Positions 1 to 9,488 are shown, counted from the first letter of the stretch. The stretch: DNA of 48,354 nucleotides from Limnohabitans planktonicus II-D5 (GCF_001270065.2 NZ_LFYT02000032.1:1-48354), one strand, 5' to 3'. Translations and numbers: made by a program. Notes: generated by a model not told the origin, from the letters alone.

Positions 1-1370
1 CGACCTACGGGAGCCATGACTTCGTAGGTCGGTGGTCGAAGACCCCGACATGGACCTGCTGAAGCCCGCCCAAGTTGAATCAGGTTCTGCGCCCATGCTC
101 ACAAACGTCGGACTCTGCAAGTGCCGACCTACGGGAGCCGACTTCGTAGGTCGGTGGTCGAAGACCCCGACATTGGGCTGCTGAAGCCCGCCAAAGTTGA
201 ATCGGGTTCAGCGCCCAAGCTCACAAGCGTCGGACTCTTCGAGTGCCGACCTACGGGAGCCATGACTTCGTAGGTCGGTGGTCGAAGACCCCGACATGGG
301 GCTGCTGAAGCCCACCAAAGTTGAATCAGGTTCAGCGCCCAAGCTCACAAACGTCGGACTCTGCGAGTGCCGACCTACGGGAGCCATGACTTCGTAGGTC
401 GGTGGTCGAAGACCCCGACATGGGCCTGCTGAAATCCACCAAAGTTGAATCGGGTTCAGCGCCTAAGCTCACAAACGTCGGACTCTGCGAGTGCCGACCT
501 ACGCGAGCCATGACTTCGTAGGTCGGTGGTAGAAGACCCCGACATGAGCCTGCTGAAGCCCGCCAAAGTTGAATCAGGTTCAGCGCCCAAGCTCACAAAC
601 GTCGGACTCTGCGAGTGCCGACCTACGGGAGCCATGACTTCGTAGGTCGGTGGTCGAAGACCCCGACATGGGCCTGCTGAGGCCCACCAAAGTTGAATCA
701 GGTTCAGCGCCCAAGCTCACAAACGTCGGACTCTGCGAGTACCGACCTACGGGAGCCATGACTTCGTAGGTCGGTGGTCGAAGACCCCGACATGGGGCTG
801 CTGAAGCCCGCCAAAGTTGAATCAGGATCAGCGCCCAAGCGCGCAGACGTCGGACTCTGCGAGTACCGACCTACGGGAGCCGACTTCGTAGGTCGGCGGT
901 CGGAGACCCCGACATTGGGCTGCTGAAGCCCGCCAACGTTGAATCAGGTTCAGCGCCCATGCTCACAAACGTCGGACTCTTCGAGTGCCGACCTACGGGA
1001 GCAATGACTTTGTAGGTCGGCGGTCGGAGACCCCGACATGGGGCTGCTGAAGCCCGCCAAAGTTGAATCAGGTTCAGCGCCTATGCTCACAAACGTCGGA
1101 CTCTGCGAGTGCCGACCTACGGGAGCCATGACTTCGTAGGTCGGTGGTCGAAGACCCCGACATTGGGCTGCTGAAGCCCGCCAAAGTTGAATCAGGTTCA
1201 ACGCCCAAGCTCACAAACGTCGGACTCTGCGAGTGCCGACCTACGGGAGCCATGACTTCGTAGGTCGGCGGTCGAAGACCCCGACATGGGGCTGCTGAAA
1301 CCCGCCCAAGTTGAATCGGGTTCAGCGCCTAAGCTCACAAACGTCGGACTCTGCGAGTGCCGACCTACGA
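1..1370 (-). repeat. REP array 1, 124-bp period, 11 units
   Basis: The same CCGACCTAC end recurs at about 1, 125, 247, 371, 495, 619, 743, 867, 989, 1113, 1237 and 1361, so the period is 124 bp, with two 122-bp units that lack the AT of the GCCATGAC spacer. Each unit holds two hairpins facing each other. One reads GTAGGTCGG, one base, GGTC, a GAA loop, GACC, CCGACAT. The other, on the minus strand, has the inner stem ACTC/GAGT with a GCA or GAA loop. This is the layout of REP sequences: a GTAG tetranucleotide at the foot of an imperfect stem. The linker between hairpins is specific to this array. On the minus strand it runs away from the 3' end of the neighbouring LysR gene. The array continues beyond the left edge. 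No credible coding sequence lies inside. Confidence 0.95.
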
Positions 1371-1415
1371 GAGGGCATTTCTCACTTATTTCTAACTTCA
1401 GCGTGGCGTATCAGA
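1371..1415 (-). mobile_element. Terminal sequence of the array 1 element
   Basis: Read on the minus strand this stretch gives CTGATACGCCACGCTGAAGT, then TTAGAAAT, AAGTGAG, AATGCC and TCTC, running straight into the first GTAGGTCGG. It matches the left end of array 3 (8294-8340) almost base for base and, more loosely, the left end of array 2. It is read as one end of a repeat-bearing element. The other end lies outside the window. Confidence 0.55.
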
Positions 1416-1427
1416 AGCAATGAGTGT

Positions 1428-2360
1428 TCAGCAAGCGGCGCAAGCTTGCATGGATTTGGCGGTTTGCAGGCGCGTCTCCTCGAGCAGAAAGTCGAGAAAA
1501 ACCCGGGTGCGTTTTGGCATGAATTTGCGGGTTGGCACGGCTGCATACATGCTCAATCGGCCTGTGATCCAGGGGGCCAGCACGCGCACCAATTCACCGC
1601 GTGTCAGATAAGGCGCCACCAGGTCCACCGCCACCGAGATGATGCCCGCCCCATCGATGGCCGCGCGCAACAAGCTGTCGGTGTGGTTGCCCAGCAGCAC
1701 GGGCTGGATGTCGACCTCGGTGGGGTGCGCCGGGTTGTCCGGACACCACATTTGCCACACGCGGGGCCTGATGTGCGGCATTTTCAGGCGCAAGCAATCG
1801 TGCTGCATCAATTCCTGCGGCTGCCGGGGCGTGCCGCGTCGGCGCAAGTATTCAGGCGAGGCCACCAAAATGGCTTCGGACTCCAGCACCTTGCGTGCTA
1901 TCACATCGCCGTCAAAGCTGTCATCGGTGCCCAACAAGGTGATGTCGAAGTCTTCAATGGGCGGCTCGCGCAGGCTTTCCACCTCCAGCTCGATCAGGAT
2001 CTTGGGATAGCGCCTGCGAAACTCCGCCAGCAAGGGCGCAATCACGTAGGTGGCCAGCACCGGTGGCGCATGAAGGCGCAGCAGGCCCGCCAGATCGGTG
2101 GTTTGCGCGCTGACCACCGCGTCGGCTTCATCAATGTCCTGCAAGATGTTGCGCACACGGCCAAGGTACTGCTGACCCGCCTCGGTCAGCGACAGTCGGC
2201 GTGTTGAGCGCTGCAGCAAACGCGTGCCCAGGTGCTCTTCCAGATCGGCCACCAGACGTGTCACCACAGGCGCGGACATGTCCAGCGCCCTTGCAGCGGC
2301 TGCAAAGCCCCCCTCGTCCACCACACGCTCAAACACGCGCATAGACAACAAACGGTCCAT
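1428..2360 (-). CDS. LysR-family transcriptional regulator
   Basis: 310-residue DNA-binding regulator. The N-terminal winged HTH (about residues 3-62) contains GGFAAAARALDMSAPVVTRL and the usual RLLQRSTRRLSLTEAG turn. The rest is a periplasmic-binding-like effector domain of normal LysR length. The ATG at 2360 is preferred over a TTG four codons upstream because MDRLLSMRVF is the usual start of this subfamily. The gene diverges from the DUF4148 gene, and a T-N11-A box sits between them, so it may control that gene and itself. The effector is unknown. A REP array begins just past its stop codon. Confidence 0.93.
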   Translation of the reverse strand: MDRLLSMRVFERVVDEGGFAAAARALDMSAPVVTRLVADLEEHLGTRLLQRSTRRLSLTEAGQQYLGRVRNILQDIDEADAVVSAQTTDLAGLLRLHAPPVLATYVIAPLLAEFRRRYPKILIELEVESLREPPIEDFDITLLGTDDSFDGDVIARKVLESEAILVASPEYLRRRGTPRQPQELMQHDCLRLKMPHIRPRVWQMWCPDNPAHPTEVDIQPVLLGNHTDSLLRAAIDGAGIISVAVDLVAPYLTRGELVRVLAPWITGRLSMYAAVPTRKFMPKRTRVFLDFLLEETRLQTAKSMQACAAC

Positions 2361-2398
2361 GAGGCTCTCCAAAAACTGTATTGCAAGCCCTCCATTGT

Positions 2399-2411
2399 TT
2401 CTTATTTAGAA
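2399..2411. promoter_or_regulatory. Candidate LysR box (T-N11-A)
   Basis: TTTCTTATTTAGAAA (2398-2412) is a perfect 5-5-5 inverted repeat containing the LysR-family T-N11-A pattern. It lies about 38 bp from the regulator's start codon, in the AT-rich divergent spacer shared with the DUF4148 gene. The position fits autoregulation; no binding evidence exists. Confidence 0.45.
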
Positions 2412-2568
2412 ATGACCCAATGTATTTTTGATTGTTTTTCTATTGATTCAGAAATTTTACAGTTCAACCCATCGATGCAGCGCTTTCAACCAACGCTTCA
2501 CCGATCAGGTCAAAGCCCCGTCAATCCGACAGGCAGACCGTTTTTCAAACTTTCAAGGAAACCTGATC

Positions 2569-3051
2569 ATGAACCGCTCTATCCTCTCCGCCATCACCCT
2601 CGCTGTTGCCGTCTTAGCCGCTGGCAATGCCATGGCCACAGACGCCTCAGCCCCCAAAACCCGCGAGCAAGTGAAAGCTGAACTGGCCGAAGCCATCCGC
2701 ACGGGCGACATTGTCGTCAACGGTGAAACCCAGCAAAAAGCCAATGAAGTGAACCCAGGCCTGTATCCCGCCAAGCCTGTTGTGCAAGGCAAGACCCGCG
2801 ATGAAGTGAAGGCCGAACTGGCCGAGGCCATCCGCACCGGCGACATTGTCGCCAACGGCGAAACCCAGCAAAAAGCCAATGAAGTGAATCCAGGTCTGTA
2901 TCCCGCCAAGCCTGTCCTTCAGGCCAAGACCCGCGCAGAAGTCAAAGCCGAATTGGCTGAGGCCATCCGCACCGGCAACATGCCCGACCATGGTGAAACT
3001 GGCCTCATGCTGAACCAGGTCTACCCACAACGCTACGGTCGCCACATCTGA
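2569..3051 (+). CDS. Secreted DUF4148-family repeat protein
   Basis: 160 residues. A signal peptide (about 1-23, MNRSILSAITLAVAVLAAGN then AMA) is followed by three copies of a roughly 43-residue DUF4148 unit, each built on VKAELAEAIRTG, GET and a YP near its end. The first two copies are nearly identical and the third is degenerate. AAGGAA at 2555-2560 fixes the ATG at 2569 rather than an upstream in-frame start. The family is common in Burkholderiales, usually as small periplasmic proteins of unknown function. It is followed by a strong terminator and is probably monocistronic. Confidence 0.88.
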   Translation: MNRSILSAITLAVAVLAAGNAMATDASAPKTREQVKAELAEAIRTGDIVVNGETQQKANEVNPGLYPAKPVVQGKTRDEVKAELAEAIRTGDIVANGETQQKANEVNPGLYPAKPVLQAKTRAEVKAELAEAIRTGNMPDHGETGLMLNQVYPQRYGRHI

Positions 3052-3162
3052 ACGCGGTGGGTCTACCAGGCGCTAGCCAAGGCCTTCATCGGGCAAGAGC
3101 CCCGGCCCGCAGTTTGTATGCAGGTCGCTGACGCCGAACCCACACGTCATCGCCAAGATGAG

Positions 3163-3214
3163 AACCCCGCCGATCGTCGCAGCTCAAGCTGACGACCCGG
3201 CGGGGCTTTCTTGT
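3163..3214 (+). terminator. Rho-independent terminator
   Basis: CCCCGCCG (3165-3172) pairs with CGGCGGGG (3198-3205), the loop can fold further, and CTTTCTT follows. It ends the DUF4148 transcript shortly before the MFS gene. Confidence 0.8.
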
Positions 3215-3235
3215 TGACTTCACGATAATCGTCGG

Positions 3236-4447
3236 ATGCATTTTTTCCGTCGTCCCGCTTCGCTGGCTTTGGGGCCATTCAGTGTCTGGCTGTCCTTGCC
3301 TCAGCTCATCACCTGGGGCAGCGTGTTCTACACCTTCTCATTGCTCATGACGCCGCTCGAAGCCGAGTTAGGCATGAGCCGGGCCGAATCGTCGCTGGCC
3401 TTCAGCCTGGCCTTGCTGGCCGAGGGCCTGATGGCTTATCTGATTGGCCGCTGGATCGACCATGGCCACGAGCGCTGGGTGATGACGCTGGGCTCGGTCT
3501 GGGTGGGGGTGGGCTTGCTCGCGCACAGTCAGGTGCAGACTGTCAGCGGCTTTTATGCCGTTTGGGTGTGGCTGGGTCTGGGCCTGGCAGCCACGCTTTA
3601 TTCGCCCGCATTCGCCGTGGTCACGCGGCGTTTTGGTCAGGACTTTCGCCGCGCCATCATCACCCTGACATTTTTAGGGGGCCTGGCCAGCACCGTGTTC
3701 ATTCCGCTGTCGAGCTGGTGGATAGCGCTGTGGGGCTGGCGTCAAGCGCTGTGGGCTTTGGCGGCATTGCAGCTTTTGCTGTGCGCGCCGCTGCATGCTT
3801 GGTTGTTGCAAGGCGCGCCTGAGCCTGTGCGTCAAGACGAGGGCCAGCGTGAGCGCCGCGTTTCGTTGAAAGCACATTTGCGGCAAACGCCTTTTTGGCT
3901 GCTGGCAGCATTTAGCTTGCTCATGATGGCGGTCACCTCGGCCCTGCCTGCCCACATGATCGCCTTGCTTGAAGAAGCCAAGTTGCCACCGGCCTGGGTG
4001 ATCGCCATCCCGGCGGCGATTGGTGTGATCCAGGTGATTGGCCGTTTTGTGCTGTTTGTGTTTGAGCGTTACTGGGACGTGCACACCGCCAACCGCTGGA
4101 TTCCGATGCTGATTCCCTCGGGCTTGCTGGTGCTGATCGTCTTTGGTCTGCAGGCGCTGCCCGCCATGGTGTTTGTCCTGCTCTATGGTCTGGGCAATGG
4201 CATGAACACCATCGTCAAAGGAACGGCCATGGCGCAATACGTCAGCCGCGAACATGTGGGGCAGCTCAATGGCTTGCTGGGCCTGCCCATCGCCTTGGCC
4301 CGGGCAGCTGCACCCCTGACCATGGGTGTGCTCTGGTCACCCGAGCACGGTTATGGCATGGCCTTGTGGTGGCTGCTGCTGGCCAGCTTGTTGGCCACTG
4401 CCGCCTTGTGGATGGCACAAAGGCAGGCCCTGAAAACCAAGCCTTGA
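3236..4447 (+). CDS. Major facilitator superfamily transporter
   Basis: 403 residues with about 12 hydrophobic segments, a central basic loop (near residue 200, GQRERRVSLKAHLRQTPFW) separating two six-helix halves, and an MFS-like loop after helix 2 (GRWIDHGHERWVM). Inner-membrane secondary transporter. The substrate cannot be read from the sequence. The ATG lies 22 bp after the upstream terminator. It stands alone: a REP element starts 45 bp beyond its stop codon. Confidence 0.88.
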   Translation: MHFFRRPASLALGPFSVWLSLPQLITWGSVFYTFSLLMTPLEAELGMSRAESSLAFSLALLAEGLMAYLIGRWIDHGHERWVMTLGSVWVGVGLLAHSQVQTVSGFYAVWVWLGLGLAATLYSPAFAVVTRRFGQDFRRAIITLTFLGGLASTVFIPLSSWWIALWGWRQALWALAALQLLLCAPLHAWLLQGAPEPVRQDEGQRERRVSLKAHLRQTPFWLLAAFSLLMMAVTSALPAHMIALLEEAKLPPAWVIAIPAAIGVIQVIGRFVLFVFERYWDVHTANRWIPMLIPSGLLVLIVFGLQALPAMVFVLLYGLGNGMNTIVKGTAMAQYVSREHVGQLNGLLGLPIALARAAAPLTMGVLWSPEHGYGMALWWLLLASLLATAALWMAQRQALKTKP

Positions 4448-4492
4448 GGTTGTTGCACTGGCCCTGCATGACGAAGGCTTGAGGTCTGCCTG

Positions 4493-5634
4493 TTGATTCG
4501 GCATGTGAATTTTGAAATGTGTGATGCATTTTTTCCCGTAGGTCGGTACTCGCAGAGTCCGACATCTGACCGATCCACCATCATCGCCCGTCATCTGCAT
4601 TGGCGCTTGGCGCACACACGTCGGGGTTTTCGACCACCGACCTACAACAACAGGCGCACAAACGTCGGGGTCTTTGACCGCCGACCTACAACAACAGCTG
4701 CCCCGCAGGTCGGCACTCGCAGAGTCCGACATCTGACCGATCCACCACCATCGCCCGCCATCTGCATTGGCGCTTGGCGCACAAACGTCGGGGTCTTCGA
4801 CCACCGACCTACAACAACAGCCGCCCCGTAGGGCGGCACTCGCAGAGTCCGACATATGACCAATCCACCACCATCGCCCGCCATCTGCATTGGCGCTTGG
4901 CGCACATACGTCGGGGTCTTCGACCGCCGACCTACAACAACAGCTGCCCCGTAGGTCGGTACTCGCAGAGTCCGACATCTGACCGATACACCACCATCGC
5001 CCGTCATCTGCATTGGCGCTTGGCCCACAAACGGCGGGGTTTTCGACCACCGACCTACAACAACAGCTGCCCCGTAGGTCGGTACTCGCAGAGTCCGACA
5101 TCTGACCGACCCACCACCATCGCCCGCCATCTGCATTGGCGCTTGGCCCATAAACGTCGGGGGCTTCGACCGCCGACCTACAACAACAGCTGCCCCGTAG
5201 GTCGGTACTCGCAGAGTCCGACATCTGACCGACCCACCACCATCGCCCGCCGTCTGCATTGGCGCTTGGCGCACACACGTCGGGGTCTTTGACCGCCGAC
5301 CTACAACAACAGGCGCACAAACGTCGGGGTCTTCGACCGCCGACCTACAACAACAGCTGCCCCGTAGGTCGGTACTCGCAGAGTCCTACATCTGACCGAC
5401 CCACCAACATCGCCCGCCGTCTGCACTGGCGCTTGACGCAAACACGTCGGGGTCTTCGACCGCCGACCTACAACAACAGCTGCCCCGTAGGTCGGTACTC
5501 GCAGAGTCCGACATCTGACCGATCCACCACCATCGCCCGTCATCTGCGTTGGAGCTTTGCATGCAAACGTCGGGGTCTTCGACCGCCGACCTACATCTTC
5601 TTTTGGCATTGAAAACTTCACTGGGCCGAATCAT
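4493..5634 (+). mobile_element. TIR-bounded element enclosing REP array 2
   Basis: The left end reads TTGATTCGGCATGTGAATTT then TGAAATGTGTG. The complement of the right end reads ATGATTCGGCCCAGTGAAGT then TTTCAATG. The two ends form an imperfect terminal inverted repeat, and the same sequence ends the compact elements at 15076 and 18035. No transposase lies inside and no clear target duplication is visible. Boundaries are approximate. Confidence 0.5.
4538..5594 (+). repeat. REP array 2, 123-bp period
   Basis: GTAGGTCGG or a one-base variant occurs at 4538, 4705, 4828, 4951, 5074, 5197, 5364 and 5487. Spacing is 123 bp except for two 167-bp units, each carrying the same 44-bp partial duplication of the GGTC hairpin. 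Each unit is a REP with inner stem ACTC/GAGT, a linker, an inverted REP with stem GGTC/GACC, and an ACAACAGCTGCCCC spacer. The period is 41 codons, so long repetitive open frames appear on both strands. They are side effects of the repeat, not genes. Confidence 0.95.
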
Positions 5635-5778
5635 TCATGCCGTCTACCGGATGCGGTTTGCCAAGGTCGTACGTTGTCACACAGACGCACGCACAGCCCC
5701 GGACCTATGGTGTGTCTTGTTTCGGGTGCTGCGCCAGCAGTCTGCCTGATCGTGCAACCCAACCCACCGGAGATGCCC

Positions 5779-6969
5779 ATGACCCGTCTGCCATCGAACA
5801 TCCCGCCGCAAGACGATGACCTGGCCGCTCAGGCGCGCCCTGGCCACGGCGTGCCGTCACAGGACCCGAACACCTCTGCGCAATTTGCGCTCACCGAAGC
5901 AGAATCACAACGCGAGACCGCATCGGTCGTGACCGGCAGCGTCATGGCGGCCGGTGCCGCCACAGGGGCCACTGTGGGTGGCATGGTGGCTGGCCCCGTG
6001 GGTGTGATGGTGGGTGCTGGTGTGGGAGCCGTGGTGGGTGCCTTGGGTGGCACGGCTGCCACACTCATCGCCGAAGACACCAGCAGCGCGCCCTCGGCTT
6101 TTGGGCCTTCGCCTGCCCCATGGCCACCGTCTGACCCGATGGCCGCGCCAGTTTCGACCCCCACGCCCTCCGTGCACCTGCACATCGAAGACACAGGCGG
6201 TGACGGCCGCGCAGTGCTGCTGATCCATGGCTGGCCCTTGTCGGGACAGGCTTGGCAAGCCCAGGTGCCGGTGCTGCAAGCGGCTGGCTACCGCGTGGTC
6301 ACGTATGACCGCAGAGGCTTTGGCCGCTCGGACAAACCCGATTCGGACTACAGCTACAACACCCTGGCCGACGACCTGCGTCAGGTCATTCTTGAGCGCG
6401 GACTCCAGCAAGTGACGCTGGTCGGCTTTTCCATGGGCGGGGGCGAAGTGGCGCGCTACATCGAACGCTATGGAGAGTCACGCGTGCACAGCGTGGTGTT
6501 TGCTGCTGCCGTGCCGCCTTGCCTGATGCAGTCGCCAGGCAACCCCGAAGGCCCCTTGACGCCCGAAAAAGCCCACGCCTTCAGGCAAGCACTGGAACAA
6601 GACCGCGAAGCATTCTTTGAGACCTTTACGCACAACTTTTTCTCGGCCAACGGCGTGCTGCAGGTCAGCGAAGAGGCGCGCCAGGAGGCCGTCGCCCTGT
6701 GCCGCCAATCGGCGCAGCATGCGGCGCTGGCCTGCATGGATGCCTTCCACACCACCGACTTTCGGCAGGATCTGAAAAAGCTGACCGTGCCCACGCTGGT
6801 GATTCACGGCGATGCGGATGCGATCGTGCCCATCGCGGGCTCGGGTGAGCGCACGCACCATGCCGTGCCACACAGCCAAATGGTGCGGGTCAGCGGTGCC
6901 CCCCATGGGCTGAACGTGTCGCACGCCCAAGCGTTCAACGAGGCCTTGCTGCAATTTCTGAAGCTTTGA
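5779..6969 (+). CDS. Glycine-zipper/alpha-beta hydrolase fusion (chloroperoxidase-like esterase)
   Basis: 396 residues. Residues 50-95 form a glycine-zipper hydrophobic segment (GAATGATVGGMVAGPVGVMV). A Pro/Ser/Ala linker (about 103-130) follows. From about 131 there is a complete alpha/beta-hydrolase domain of the non-haem chloroperoxidase/arylesterase type: oxyanion HGW 150-152, nucleophile elbow GFSMGG with Ser218, acid Asp345 or Asp347 in HGDAD, and His376 in GAPHG. The reaction is probably ester or lactone hydrolysis. The N-terminal segment suggests membrane association. GGAG at 5769-5772 favours the ATG at 5779 over one at 5773. The frame stays open upstream into the REP array, but that part is repeat. 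The domain pairing is uncommon for this hydrolase family. Confidence 0.85.
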   Translation: MTRLPSNIPPQDDDLAAQARPGHGVPSQDPNTSAQFALTEAESQRETASVVTGSVMAAGAATGATVGGMVAGPVGVMVGAGVGAVVGALGGTAATLIAEDTSSAPSAFGPSPAPWPPSDPMAAPVSTPTPSVHLHIEDTGGDGRAVLLIHGWPLSGQAWQAQVPVLQAAGYRVVTYDRRGFGRSDKPDSDYSYNTLADDLRQVILERGLQQVTLVGFSMGGGEVARYIERYGESRVHSVVFAAAVPPCLMQSPGNPEGPLTPEKAHAFRQALEQDREAFFETFTHNFFSANGVLQVSEEARQEAVALCRQSAQHAALACMDAFHTTDFRQDLKKLTVPTLVIHGDADAIVPIAGSGERTHHAVPHSQMVRVSGAPHGLNVSHAQAFNEALLQFLKL

Positions 6970-7043
6970 GAGCCTCTGCCCAAGTCCGAATGGCCGCTGC
7001 ATTGGCCATGGGTCAGGCCATCGGTGCGCCCTAAAATGCCTGC

Positions 7044-7679
7044 ATGCACTCCCCACTCGACAGCATGGTTTACATCGTTGATGACGACATCAGCGTGCGC
7101 GAAGGCATGGCCTGGCTGCTGCGCACGCGGCGTTTAATGAGCGAATCGTTTGCAAGCGCAGAGGCTTTTTTGCAAATGCTGGACAAAACGGGCAAGGCCT
7201 TGCCAGAGCAAGTGGGCTGCATCCTGCTGGATGTGCGCATGCCTGGCCTGAGTGGCCTGGCCCTGTTTGAGCAATTGATGGCCAGCGGCATCGCCAAAGC
7301 CTGGCCTGTGATTTTTTTGACGGGGCACGCCGATGTGCCCACAGCGGTCGACAGTGTCAAACGTGGTGCCTTTGATTTTTGTGAAAAACCGTTTTCGGAC
7401 AACGCACTGGTGGACCGAATCGAGCAGGCGCTGAACCTGTCACATGAGCGCCTGATGGCCCGCCACCAGCAGCAACTGCTGCAATCACGGCTTGGCGAAC
7501 TGACCGACCGCGAACGCGACGTGATGCGCCTGGTGGTCGAAGGACTGCCCAATAAATTGATCGCCGACCAGCTGGACATCAGCGTGCGCACCGTCGAAGT
7601 GCACCGCTCCCGTGTTTTAGACAAGATGGAAGTCAAATCGGCGGTGGAACTGGCCAATTTGCTGCGCGCCCTGGACTGA
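7044..7679 (+). CDS. FixJ/LuxR-family response regulator
   Basis: 211 residues. Receiver domain (8-130) with the acidic pocket DDD at 13-15, phosphoacceptor Asp63 (LLDVRMPG), Thr93 in LTGH and Lys115 (EKPF). A LuxR-type HTH (about 150-211) contains LTDRERDVM and the recognition helix VRTVEVHRSRV. It is a transcription factor switched on by phosphorylation. No histidine kinase is nearby, so it is an orphan here. Translation may begin at the ATG at 7044 or at 7065 (MVYIVDDD). The downstream lipoprotein gene is 50 bp away and could be cotranscribed. Confidence 0.93.
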   Translation: MHSPLDSMVYIVDDDISVREGMAWLLRTRRLMSESFASAEAFLQMLDKTGKALPEQVGCILLDVRMPGLSGLALFEQLMASGIAKAWPVIFLTGHADVPTAVDSVKRGAFDFCEKPFSDNALVDRIEQALNLSHERLMARHQQQLLQSRLGELTDRERDVMRLVVEGLPNKLIADQLDISVRTVEVHRSRVLDKMEVKSAVELANLLRALD

Positions 7680-7729
7680 ATGCTGAAGACGCAGATGGGT
7701 CGCTGCGCGCGCCGCCCTACAATTTACCC

Positions 7730-8284
7730 ATGTCTGTTCATGCCCCCCATCCACTTGCGCGCACTTGGCGGATCATGGGTCCATTGGCCGGATGTGTGGG
7801 GGTGATTTTGGCGGGATGCTCTTCCACGCGGCAGGCTTCCAACCTCCCCCCCAACGCACCCAGGGCTACCCCCCCAACTCGAACGGCTGAGCCCAGCCGC
7901 ACCCAAAGTCAGCGCAACGATCTGGCCTTGTTTGCCATGTCGCTGCTGGACACCCGCTACACCTGGGGCGGACGCGGCCCGGCCACTGGCTTTGACTGCT
8001 CCGGGCTGGTCTCGCATGTATACCGCGAGGCGGTGGGCATCCCGGTCAAGGGCACGTCGGCCGAACTGGGGCGTCAATCACGGCCCATTGACCGTTCTCA
8101 ACTGCAGCCCGGTGATTTGGTTTTTTTCAACACCCTGGGCACCCGCCACTCGCATGTGGGCGTGTACGTGGGCAACAACAAATTTGTCCACGCCAGCAAT
8201 CCCCGCACCGGCGTGCGCATGGATGCGCTGAGCAACCGCTACTACGCCCAGCGGTTTGAAGGCGCGCAGACTTTGCTGGACTGA
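7730..8284 (+). CDS. NlpC/P60 (C40) cell-wall peptidase lipoprotein
   Basis: 184 residues. A lipoprotein signal ends in LAGC with Cys30 as the likely lipidated residue; a second LAGC sits at 19-22 inside the hydrophobic stretch. After a Pro/Thr-rich linker comes the NlpC/P60 domain (about 63-184). The catalytic Cys90 is in FDCSGLV, His142 in HSHVGVYVG, and the third position is His154 in FVHA. It probably cleaves peptidoglycan stem peptides from an outer-membrane anchor, like Spr/MepS. A REP element begins about 10 bp after the stop codon. Confidence 0.93.
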   Translation: MSVHAPHPLARTWRIMGPLAGCVGVILAGCSSTRQASNLPPNAPRATPPTRTAEPSRTQSQRNDLALFAMSLLDTRYTWGGRGPATGFDCSGLVSHVYREAVGIPVKGTSAELGRQSRPIDRSQLQPGDLVFFNTLGTRHSHVGVYVGNNKFVHASNPRTGVRMDALSNRYYAQRFEGAQTLLD

Positions 8285-8293
8285 ATCCATGTA

Positions 8294-9414
8294 TGGATCC
8301 GGCACGCTGAGGTTTGAAATGTGTGCGACATGCCATCTCGCAGGTCGGCACTCGCAGAATCCGACGTTTTCAGCCCAAGGCACAGGCCCATGTCGGGGTC
8401 TTTGACCGCCGACCTACACCACCACCATCGCCCGTCATCTGCATTGGCGCTTGGCGCACAAACGTCGGAGTCTTCGACCGCCGACCTACAACAACAGCTG
8501 CCCCGTAGGTCGGTACTCGCAGAGTCCGACATCTGACCGATCCACCAACATCGCCCGCCATCTGCATTGGCGCTTGGCCCACACACGTCGGGGTCTTCGA
8601 CCGCCGACCTACAACAACAGCTGCCCCGTAGGTCGGCACTCGCAGAGTCCGACATCTGACCGATCCACCAACATCGCCCGACGTCTGCATTGGCGCTTGG
8701 CCCACAAACGTCGGGGTCTTCGACCGCCGACCTACAACAACAGCTGCCCCGTAGGTCGGTACTCGCAGAGTCCGACATCTGACCGATCCACCACCATCGC
8801 CCGTCATCTGCATTGGCGCTTGGCGCACAAACGTCGGAGTCTTCGACCGCCGACCTACAACAACACCACCATCTCGTAGGTCGGCACTCGCAGAGTCCGA
8901 CATCTGACCGATCCACCACCAGCGCCCGCCGTCTGCATTGGCGCTTGGCGCACAAACGTCGGAGTCTTCGACCGCCGACCTACAACAACAGTTGCCCCGT
9001 AGGTCGGCACTCGCAGAGTCCGACATCTGACCGATCCAGCACCAGCGCCCGCCCTCTGCATTGGCGCTTGGCGCACAAACGTCGGGGTCTTCGACCGCCG
9101 ACCTACAAAACACCACCATCTCGTAGGTCGGTACTCGCAGAGTCCGACATCTGACCGATCCACCACCATCGCCCGTCATCTGCATTGGCGCTTGGCGCAC
9201 AAACGTCGGAGTCTTCGACCGCCGACCTACAGCAACACCACCATCTCGTAGGTCGGTACTCGCAGAGTCCGACATCTGACCGATCCACCACCATCGCCCG
9301 CTGTCTGCATTGGCGCTTGGCGCACAAACGTCGGGGTCTTCGACCACCAACCAACATCACCCTTGAAGATTTCACCATTTGTCTGTTGGACGATATACGG
9401 ATCAGTGGCGGTTA
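8294..9414 (+). mobile_element. Element enclosing REP array 3
   Basis: The left end TGGATCCGGCACGCTGAGGT then TTGAAATGTGTG follows a TA dinucleotide and matches the end of array 1 closely. The complement of the right end starts CTGATCCG and, after about 20 unrelated bases, continues GGTGAAATCTTCAA, resembling the right end of array 2. The right boundary is tentative. It lies between the NlpC lipoprotein and gap. Confidence 0.45.
8340..9355 (+). repeat. REP array 3, 123- to 125-bp period
   Basis: GTAGGTCGG occurs at 8505, 8628, 8751, 8876, 8999, 9123 and 9248, with a variant first copy at 8340 followed by a shortened unit. Unit layout and linker match array 2. The spacer alternates between ACAACAGCTGCCCC and ACAACACCACCATCTC, which accounts for the 125-bp units. 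Long repetitive open frames on both strands are not genes. Confidence 0.95.
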
Positions 9415-9448
9415 CAAACCCAGAACAAACTTCGATTAACCCTTCGAT

Positions 9449-9488
9449 ATGTAACAAAGTTTCATGAATTCGCATACGATGGTTACAT
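9449..9488. promoter_or_regulatory. Candidate operator upstream of gap
   Basis: ATGTAAC (9449-9455) and GTTACAT (9482-9488) form a perfect 7-bp inverted repeat about 75 bp upstream of the GAPDH start. A weak -10 candidate, TACGAT (9475-9480), lies inside. The binding factor is unknown. Confidence 0.35.

Noticed and set aside
1..1370. CRISPR array
   Set aside because: Hairpin repeats are inverted pairs, and the linkers between them are near-identical copies rather than unique spacers. No cas genes are present.
1311..2207. 298-codon plus-strand frame opposite the first LysR gene
   Set aside because: Shadow of the minus-strand LysR gene. Its translation is His/Gln/Arg-rich with no recognisable domain, and it starts inside the REP array.
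4337..5320. Long repetitive open frames in arrays 2, 3 and 5 (for example 327 codons on the minus strand with a 41-residue repeat rich in WWW and DLRG)
   Set aside because: They arise because the periods 123 and 99 bp are multiples of three. Open frames exist on both strands and in several frames, lack ribosome sites, and run through hairpins. Array 1, with period 124, shows only short frames.
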